Positions 55,851 to 64,000 of a stretch of 64,000 nt of DNA are shown here, piece after piece. The stretch spans positions 80,773,177 to 80,837,176 of the forward strand of contig OY986438.1 in the NCBI GenBank assembly GCA_963920525.1, written 5' to 3'. Source of the DNA: Dichetophora obliterata. Its lineage: Eukaryota; Arthropoda; Insecta; Diptera; Sciomyzidae. Position 1 is the stretch's first letter. Every line of letters begins with the position of its first letter. The notes below the pieces were generated by a model. The model did no database searches. It was not told the DNA's origin and saw nothing but the letters and a program-made list of their open reading frames with translations. Both the position numbers and the translations under genes were made by a program.

Positions 55851-56486
55851 AAAAAATAAACTGGCCGCCACCACATTTCAGCATACTGCCAGAACTTTAC
55901 TGATTTGCCACAATTATGCTGGTATAATGCCAATTCTCTGTCGAAAATTTTGTCCGGGGTCTTAAGACAGTAGACAAAATAGTAAAAAATTCAATTTTAT
56001 GAAAAAGATTTTGGTTATTTCTGAATTAATTCTTTTGAATTTTCTCGTCTTCTGCAATTCAATATGCAAAATGTCATTCTACTATCCTAGTAACTGTCCC
56101 GCCAACTGTCTTCAAAAAAGTTAAGACAATAGAGCAGACAGTAGCAAAAGTGAGTGTGTGTGGGCAAAAATTTGTGAATGTTGCAATCAACTGTCTTAAC
56201 AGTACTGTCTCGTGTAACCACCGTGTTTGACATAATCTGTTAAATTAAAATAACAGCATGAAACGAGCCGGTTTAGCTTATGGGGCAATTATTCAAAATA
56301 GTCCCGAGAAACAATTTCATATTTTGTATCAATAAAGCAACAGATATATGTCCAGTGTAGGGAAGTCAATTTACAATTTAAGCCCCTTTGTTTAAGGATT
56401 GTCTTTGCTGGATCCCGCAATTTTTACATAAAAAATTTCTATCAAAAATATTCGTGTAAATGCAAACATTTCATTTTAAGTTGATA

Positions 56487-56842
56487 TGAATATAGAATTA
56501 GTAAAAACTTTTATTGAGGCTGAAAAAGATTGTTAAGACGATGAATGTGAATCACTGGAGCAAAGACTTTACAAAGTTTTAGAAGAATTTGCAACATCGT
56601 TAAGTCTACTATGTATTTAAAAATTATCAGATATTTTGACAAAGGAAATAATTTTTTTTTATGGTGAAGGCAATCATGATCGAAACTTACAAATTGCTTA
56701 CGACTATTAAACAACTATTTCTCCAACTAGCATAGAATCAGAACGGGTTCTCTTCTCATCAGCGGGTTATATTTGTAATAATATTCGAACAAAACTCTCC
56801 AATAAAAAAAAACGCGTTGATCTGCTTAATGTATTACTTTAG
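56487..56842 (+). pseudogene. hAT transposase C-terminal remnant
   Basis: With three stops, the plus frame reads FIEAEKDC, then SLEQRLYKVLEEFATSL, and finally TISPTSIESERVLFSSAGYI followed by RTKLSNKKKRVDLLNVLL before TAG 56840-56842. The last part is the hAT dimerisation motif (PTS-ESER-x-FSxAGYI). The rest of the element is missing and no TIRs were found. Confidence 0.82.
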
Positions 56843-59800
56843 AAATAATTAAAACATGAAACAAAAATTTAATTTGAAAAGTCTTTTTCAACCTTAATTT
56901 GCCTTAAACACAAAAAAAAAACATGAAGACGGTGTACAAAAAAGTGTAAAATTTATATAGTAATACCTTAAACTGTTCTGTCTTCTTTTTCATATATTTT
57001 GCTTTTTAACCCTTTCAATGGCTAGGCTAACCTAAAAACATAATAATTTTTTTTGAGGTAATATTCCTATCATTAAGGTCCTTAAAAGATGAAAAAACAT
57101 ACCTTTCATTTTAACCTGCGCTACTTAAGTTGTACAAGCTTGTACAAAGAAAAAATTGTTTTACTCCTGTTTGGCACAAAGTCTTTTTTTTGAATCCCTT
57201 AAATGTTTCTCAACCCTTTAGATCTTTGTTTCTTAAACCCTATTAATATTAATATTAATATCATTATCATTAAAGCCATAAAAAGAAAAAAAATTTTGAT
57301 TTTTGTCTGGTTGATTTTGTCTCATGAAATAGGCAAAATAAAAATAGTTTTTCCTTTTCTTCGGCACAAAATCGAAAATCCAGAAAGAAATGTTAATTCT
57401 GGAACACCTTCGCCAGGCACAGTGCACGAACGAAGACCTAATCGTGCAGTCGTCAGTTTATTGTGTGCAATAATATAGCCACTCGTTTTTGAACACTCTA
57501 TTGACATAATACAGACTAGCAACGGTACTATTTGAGGTGACTTTCGAGGTACTTGTTGGGTATGTTTCGGGCAAAAATAACAAGATAGGAAACTTCTGTG
57601 GGGAACCCGAAAAGTGGTGAAGTAAAACACACGTACGAGAAAAATTCGTTCACCACGAATTTCTTTACCCTTACCTGAATATGTTTTAGCTCAACTGTCA
57701 ATTTGCTAAAATAGTGAGGTGAATAAGTCAGTTGCTAATTATGTTATTTAGCTTTTCCAACACGTTTGTTTTTGATTGGCTTCAAAATGAAAATAAAAAT
57801 ATGTAAAAAGCCTTACTTCATGTTAAATACAATTCTATACATAAAAAAAAATATTACATCCTTCCGAAAAGTGCAAAATTATTGCATGAAATGATAGGGT
57901 TAACAATGGCCGCTGTGTGAATTTATGAATGAAATAAATCGTAGTAATGCCAACTTTTCTTTTAATGCCTAACTTTTAAATTGGAAAAAACAACATGATA
58001 TACCGATTAAGTAATGTCGCTGCCAGTTTAGTCACCAAATCAAAATGTTTAAACATATTCTTCTTTATATTGTTATGTTATATTTTTTCTTTGCTCTAAA
58101 CTTTTTTTTTTAATTTTAGTTGCTCAACATTTGTATGTAACACTTTAATAAATCGTATCTATTTGCATTTTTCTTTTTAAATATTTTTTAATTATTTTGT
58201 ACCATATACCATGAAATGGGTTTATTTGTGGATTAACGCTAATACTCGGTGAAGAAATGCACTATTAGGGTATACAGTTCACTTCGTAATTTTCTGAAAT
58301 CGCAAATTTACGATGAGTTGAAGTGAGCGACTGCTTTTTAATTTTTTTCCCGAAATATTTGTCAAACTGATAACGCTTAGATTGCTAATTTATTGAAACC
58401 TTTATCGTTGCCGTTTTATTGTGAAAAATGCCGAAAATTAGTGAAAAACTAAATTATATGAAATTTTATGGAAGAAGACCGTTCGGGATGTTGTTTTTGT
58501 CATGAAACACAGTTGCTTGTGCGCACTGAACACATCTTTTCATCCCAAATTTCCGACGATTACACAACACAACACAAAAATTCCAAACAAAAAATTACTT
58601 ATCCCAGCCGAAAGTACTCGATGAGAGGAGAAAACTAATTTCTGGATTTTGCTAGATTGGTTGCCGTTCGTTTTTTAAGAGCCTCTATAGTTTTTTCGCC
58701 AAATTCGATTTTGAGCACTTTTTTGCAATTTTCTTCTATTTTTCGCATGGCCATAGCTCGAAAAATGCTGTGAATTTTTATTTGCAGTCTCCAGCAAAGT
58801 TGTAGCTCTTGACTCGGCCAACAATAATGCTGAATATATTAAGTCAGAAAAATTTCATCTTCATGCTCAAAACCCCAAAAATGTCGAAAAAATTACCACT
58901 TTTTTCACCGATTTTTTCTGTTTTTCGACTACAGCTTTTGAACTATTGAAAATTTTACCAAAAAATCAAGGGAAGAAATGTAGCCTATAAAATTATGAAC
59001 AACTTTCCAGTACATACCAACTTCATACGACCACTATATATATATATATATATATATGTGTTTTTATTATTTTGTACTTTTTCTTTTTATTTATTAAACA
59101 TTTCATTTAAATAGTCTTTCTTTTGTTATTTATTTAATACGTATTATTTTATGATAATATCTTAGAGAAACATTTTAATTTTATTAATTAAAGCAATTTA
59201 TATATAAATTAATTTACCAGGATCAAATCGTCTGCACTGTTTCACAAATGTAGGTAGATTTTTTCGCAAGTGTTTAGTAAATTTTTCGTTAACTTCTTTG
59301 TTTTAGTAAAAATGGAAGGTATTGGCTAAATATATTCTAAAAATGGTTAAGGCAAAGAAGAAAAATTTTATAAAATTTGTTTTTAATTAATTAATTACAT
59401 AAGTACTGAACTACTTAATTACTTAAGTACCCAATTGAACTACAATTGAAAAATGTGTAACGTCCGACACGTACCGTCCGAACAAATAAAACTGTTAACT
59501 GTGACTTTAAAAATACGATGTTGGTGATATGATTTTTAAACGTGGTGATACGATATGGTGATAATGGCCTATTTTTAAACTTATTTAGTTAGTCTCACAA
59601 GAACTTCCTTTTTTAGCAACGTCCGAATGAACGAAAAAAATAACAAATTTTAGGTAAACTGCGTTATGATGAAGGATGTTATAATTAATATAAATTATAC
59701 TCATGAAAAGCTATTTAACCAGATACATCTTAATTACATCATGAAAATTTACGAAATTTATGAAAAAATTTATTAAATAAAATAATGACAACTCTGAAAA

Positions 59801-61554
59801 TAAAATGCCGCAGTGGTGAAAATAAAAAGCCACTGACAAATACAACAAGTGTGAAAATTTACAAACTTTGTTTGATGATACATAATAAAAAAGAGCATGC
59901 ATGTAATTATTTGAATGTTCAATATATTCTTTTATCACCACTTAAAGATTAAAATGTTAAACACCCAATTCATACATTATTTTTCTTGTTTGCAAACGAA
60001 GTTCCAGCAGAAAAAAGCAGAAAAAGAAGAAGATCGTTCCATTTTTAATTCTCACCATGAATAGCAGGGGTTTGAGTAAAAGCGAATTTTTCAAAAATGT
60101 TGACAAATACAACAACTCAAGAAATTGCTAAACTTTAAAAGCATATATAGGCCAATATAAAGCGGATTAATAATAAGTTTTGGTTGCAAAACATCTTATT
60201 GCAGCCTAACTTCAGTATTTATATACTAACAAACAGATTATTTGCAATAATTTCAGGGTTTGCCAAGTGATTTCTTTGTGGGCTTGCGGCCGATTAAGAA
60301 GAGTGACGATCAGGGTTGAGTTTCTTATGCACAAATACATGCAAACATTTTTTGAGGTTATGTTTTCTAAGTTTCCTATCTTGTTATCTTTGGTTTCGGG
60401 TACATTATAGTTAAGACTCAGGCCAGTTTCGATACATACCAGCTACTGTATTGACACAATATATGAATTTTGTCTTGGGTCCTGTTCGCTGAAGCTCGTT
60501 TGCTCGTTTGGTTTAATATCAATATACAATTAATTTTTTTTCATAAACTTCGCAGTTTTTTGTTACTACTCGTAGCTTTTAAAAAAAAAATTGGGACTGA
60601 TTCAATCAAAATAATCCTAGTTGACTTTGAAACAAACATTGAAAATATCAGTAATTTGCATTTTAAGGCTGTGTGTCTACAGATCAGTCGTGGAAGAGAA
60701 AAAAATACTAAGTTGATAAAAGTGTCTGTCGAAAATTAATTTTATTTTTTTTTCTGTGCCTTATGAACCATGATACACAAAATGCAATTGCAGCGCCACA
60801 AATATCGCATAAGAGCTTTTTTTTTTACTAAAAAATCACATGCGAACGAAGAATCTTTTTAAAATGCCCCGAACTACAAAATTCTTTCTTAAATTTTTGC
60901 TTGTGTCAAAAAAATTCACTTGCCGATTGTCACATATATATCATATTTACCTCACAAACACCAAATATTCTCCTTCGAATATCAAAATTCAAGTGAGTTC
61001 ATTGAATTGTTCATCATTGAGGCCTGTTTCCATCTCTCAAGTAAATCATATTTTTCATATAAAATACTAAGATGTATTCAAAAAGAAATTTCCTTTTTTC
61101 AAAATTGATTTGAAGTGAATCCTGCTCTTAATGGAGGTTTAAAGTAAAAGTGGTTAAAATTAAGGCATATTTTAAAAGATATTTTCTAAGAAACTTTATT
61201 GTGTAGTGTCATTCCATACAAAATTTGCTACCAGCATTTTTTTTTAATCCATATTATCCGTTCAATCGTGTTTCAATCTTTTTCGTTTCCCTTCTAATTT
61301 TTATAATTTTCCAAAAAAAAACCTTCACAAATTTCTTTATTTCGAAAAAAGCTTTGGTAAAAATATTTGTTGTTAATAAAATATTCAAAACCAAAAATGT
61401 TTTTGTTATTGTGCTTTCATATGGAATGCACAGATGTAAAAACGTTTTGATGTAAAAACGATGTAAAAACGATCGAAAAATCAAGCCTAACAAAATTTAA
61501 GATTTTTTTTTGTTTATGTTTATTTTTTTTTGTCTTTTTGCAATTTTGATCGGA
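56843..61554. other. Non-coding intron 2 DNA
   Basis: About 4.7 kb without a supported gene or RNA. A TA microsatellite lies at 59034-59058, and a copy of a 35-bp dispersed sequence at about 60358-60392 (see 33988). Frames of 60-100 codons here (for example 57203-57478, 60470-60739, 61225-61455) have no family features. Confidence 0.45.
59034..59058. repeat. TA dinucleotide microsatellite
   Basis: About twelve uninterrupted TA units. Confidence 0.9.
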
Positions 61555-62040
61555 GAAAACCATTTTGTATTTTCACCATTTTTTGTATAGTTGCAGAATG
61601 TAACTATATAAACTAAATTACCAAATTTTAGTATAATACATCCAAAACCGTTTTAAATATAGAATTTTTGTTGATTTGTAGGCGGTAGAAGAGGGTGTTG
61701 CAAAATATTTTTCCCTTAAACCATCTAGAACTCAAAACAAATCGAGTGTCAAAATTTGACCTTAATTTATTTTATACCAATTGAACTATGCTTCACTCCA
61801 TGCTTATCTCCTGAAAAATGGGCGTAAACAAAGTGAGACCACGCCCATTTTAGCACAGTTTAGAAAGTAACCATACGAACTAATTTACCAAATTTTAATC
61901 TTAAACGACCTCTGAAATATAGCATTTTTATTGAATTATGGGTGGTAAAAGGGGGCTTGAAACCCATTTTAAGTACAGTTTCAATTGTGGGAAATATTTT
62001 AGTCTTGTACGACCAAAACTGTCTTAAACATAGGCGTCCA
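61555..62040 (+). repeat. Irregular tandem/dispersed repeat, second location
   Basis: It shares AACTAAATTACCAAATTTTA, AATATAGAATTTTTGTTGAT and a GGCGGTA-like phrase with 51295-51650. Two to three partial units are present, the last near 61855-62035. No coding potential. Confidence 0.65.
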
Positions 62041-62460
62041 CAGGGCAAGTGCCCCCCCCTAGACTGGAAAAATTTTATAAATATTTATTTTAAATGTGTA
62101 TATGTTATATAGTCATAAAAAATTTTAAAAAATAAAAAGTTCTAAGCCTGAGTCCTAATATCTAAATATTTTGGTAAAAATCTTAGTTTTGTCACGTTTT
62201 GTTACGATTTCGTTAACTACTTATACGCATTGGTCATACAGCAATTTTGTGCAGCGCTACAACACCCTCCAATACGTTTGCATAAAGTACCAAATAGACT
62301 ACACAGATTGTCTGCGCAAACAAGTGTTTGCGCACTCTATTCGACAGTGTATTTGGCTGTTTTTAGGTTTGTGCTGATGTCTGCTGTAAAATATTTTAAG
62401 TTTTGGTTGTGTTTGCGCAAACTTGCCATAATACCGAAAGTTTTATACAGTGAAGACGTA

Positions 62461-64000
62461 CAGTGGCTTACAGCTTATTTTATGCAGTGCATACTTTAAA
62501 CGTTAGGGCTTTATAAAAACGAAACTAACAGGAATACAAAAGATAATATGGTGTCATTTAAAAGAGCAAAAGTCTAGTTAAATAAAGGTTTTCCATTAAT
62601 TGTGAATACATATATTTAGATGTTTAAAAAATAAGAGAACAGAAAATACTGCTTAATTTCATCTCGCAGCTTATTTTATGCAGTCACTTCTCTCTGTTAC
62701 GGTACTATAATGCTGCGCTGTCTAACGGTACTTTCGTTAGCTATGCCATCGTTATATTTCTATAATTGCTTTGTGTTAGCTTTTTAGTCGGATTTTATTG
62801 CTTCAAGTGTCTGCTTCTATGATTATTTAAAATAGGAGCGCGCACAACGCTACAACAACGAGAATTGGTTATATACTATTTTAAAAACAGCAGCTCGGAG
62901 TGAAAAATGGCTGAAATGGTTAATAGCAATTCCTCTACAGTGCAAAAAATCAACGAGCGCTTCGTTCATAAGAATCGATTGCACAATAAGAGCAAAGAAG
63001 CACCAAACAAAATTTTTAATGCAACCGACGAGCGTCATATTGTACGGAAGATAAAGGCTAATCCGAGACTCTCAGCTCCGAAAATGGCTTTTGAAGATCA
63101 AACTGACCTGAGCAAACAGAGTAGTGCTAAAACTATTCGACGTGTCTTGCGCAAAAAGAACTTTCATGGCCGAGTAACACGAAACAAGCCGTTTATTATC
63201 CCCAAAAACAGATTATGCAGACTCAACTACGACAAAGAACATATGTCCAAGGCTCCAGAATACTGGAATTCAAATATTTTTGCAGATAAATCGAATATCA
63301 ATTTATTCGGTTCAGATGGTATGTGCTATATGTGGCGAAAACCGAATACCGAGGTCAACAAAAAAAACTTAAAGCAAACCGTGAAACATGGCGGTGGCAG
63401 CGTCATGGTTTGGGCCTGAATGTCAGCTGCTGGTACTGGGAAGTTGCCGTTTATTAAAACAGCAATAGACAAATCTAAGTACCTACAGATCCTGAAGAAC
63501 AATTTGTTGCAGAGTGCAAAGGTTCTGGGTATAAAATTGAATTTCCGATTTTACCAGGATGACGATCGAAAGAACAAAGCGGGTATTGTGCAAACCAGGC
63601 TAATATACAACTGCCCACAATTGATGACGCCGCCAGCACAGTCGCTAGGCCTTAATGTTATTGAAAATGTGTGGTCTTTATTGGAAAATAAAATCCGAAA
63701 ACATCAAATTTCAAACAAAAACCACCTGAAAGAGATATTGAAAACGAAGTGGGCGAATATTTTGCCAACTATCACTTAAAAACTGGTCGAATCAATGCCA
63801 AACCACCTCAGATCTGTTGTGGACAACAAGGGCTATCATACCAAATAATAAAAATATCAAATATCATTAATTAATACGAAAAATTTATAAATGACAAGTG
63901 ACTGCATAAAATAAGCTGTGATATAAAATTAAACAGTATTTTCTGGTTTCTTAATTTTAAGCCAACTTAATATATACTTTTACAATAAATTAAGTTAATT
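62461..64000 (+). mobile_element. Tc1-type DNA transposon with IR/DR ends, cut by the window end
   Basis: The left terminus CAGTGGCTTACAG follows TA (62459-62460), as in Tc1/mariner insertions. CAGCTTATTTTATGCAGT occurs at 62471-62488 and again at 62667-62684, and its complement at 63901-63918. This is the IR/DR layout of long-TIR Tc1 elements. The sequence outside the right inner repeat matches the left arm in inverted form out to the window edge. The outer right repeat should lie about 100-130 bp beyond position 64000. Confidence 0.85.
62907..63848 (+). pseudogene. Tc1-type transposase with two in-frame stops
   Basis: The frame starts MAEMVNSNSS, has a helix-turn-helix region (LSKQSSAKTIRRVLRKKNF), and shows the first catalytic D in IFADKSNINLFGSDG, HGGGSVMVWA, the second D in FRFYQDDDRKNKAG and the E in SLGLNVIENVW. 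Thirty-four residues separate the second D and the E, the DD34E spacing of Tc1 proteins. TGA at 63417-63419 and TAA at 63777-63779 interrupt an otherwise continuous frame of 313 codons that ends KGYHTK at TAA 63846. Both stops make this copy inactive. It lies between the IR/DR arms in the expected place. Confidence 0.9.

Larger units (their letters stand above)
53651..56220 (+). mobile_element. 2.57-kb TIR element with exon-like segments and tandem repeats
   Basis: The left end GGTTACACGAGACAGTAC (then GTTAAGACAG) pairs with the complement of the right end over about 30 bases with one mismatch. No matching target duplication was found, so the superfamily is unknown. Inside are two exon-like plus-strand segments (54234-54349, 54472-54620) and three tandem units near 55514-55800. 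Confidence 0.7.

Noticed and set aside
56843..61554. Downstream exons of XPR1
   Set aside because: I looked for EXS-domain patterns such as the conserved CLRRYRD and HLVNAGKY segments and found none in any frame; the exons must lie beyond the window.

Overview
The window looks like AT-rich insect DNA, most likely from a higher fly. The only host gene I can identify is a homologue of XPR1, the SPX/EXS-domain phosphate exporter. Its first coding exon (4850-4918, 23 codons) and second coding exon (52161-53349) are joined by matching splice sites across an intron of about 47.2 kb. The downstream exons that would finish the EXS domain lie beyond the window, so at least 10.6 kb of the next intron is also included. 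Nearly everything else is transposable elements and repeats inside these two introns or upstream of the gene.

Upstream (1-4849): two 445-bp PIF/Harbinger-type MITEs in opposite orientation and one copy of a dispersed repeat. Intron 1, first part (4919-19500): two TIR elements of unknown family, a decayed CR1-like LINE fragment, copy 1 of a 2.1-kb unclassified repeat interrupted by a hAT remnant, a second hAT element with a nested MITE, a tandem-repeat block split by a Harbinger-like MITE, a tRNA-derived SINE-like sequence, and a hAT MITE packed with GTAATCA-type motifs.

Intron 1, centre (19599-28768): a frameshifted jockey-clade retrotransposon with 13-bp target duplications, interrupted in its last ORF2 codons by a 4.2-kb PIF/Harbinger element (24258-28460, 3-bp duplication CAG). 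This element carries a HARBI1-type transposase and a convergent Myb/SANT-like partner gene. Just downstream is a second PIF/Harbinger element (29198-33736, duplication TAA) with an apparently intact three-exon transposase and a convergent three-exon MADF-type partner gene. Its termini resemble those of the two upstream MITEs.

Intron 1, last part (33740-52160): copy 2 of the 2.1-kb repeat, an inverted minisatellite (foldback-like) block, the inverted partner of the upstream dispersed repeat, a nearly complete CR1-like LINE on the minus strand ending in an AAAT microsatellite, and a decayed Harbinger transposase invaded by another CR1-like fragment.

Intron 2 (53350-64000): a 2.6-kb TIR element with exon-like segments and internal tandem repeats, a hAT transposase C-terminal remnant, about 4.7 kb in which I recognise almost nothing, a dispersed-repeat copy, and a Tc1-type element with IR/DR ends that runs off the window.

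The paired transposase and DNA-binding genes of the PIF elements form two-gene transposition modules. The second one looks complete and may have mobilised the related MITEs. All family assignments come from reading motifs, without database searches.
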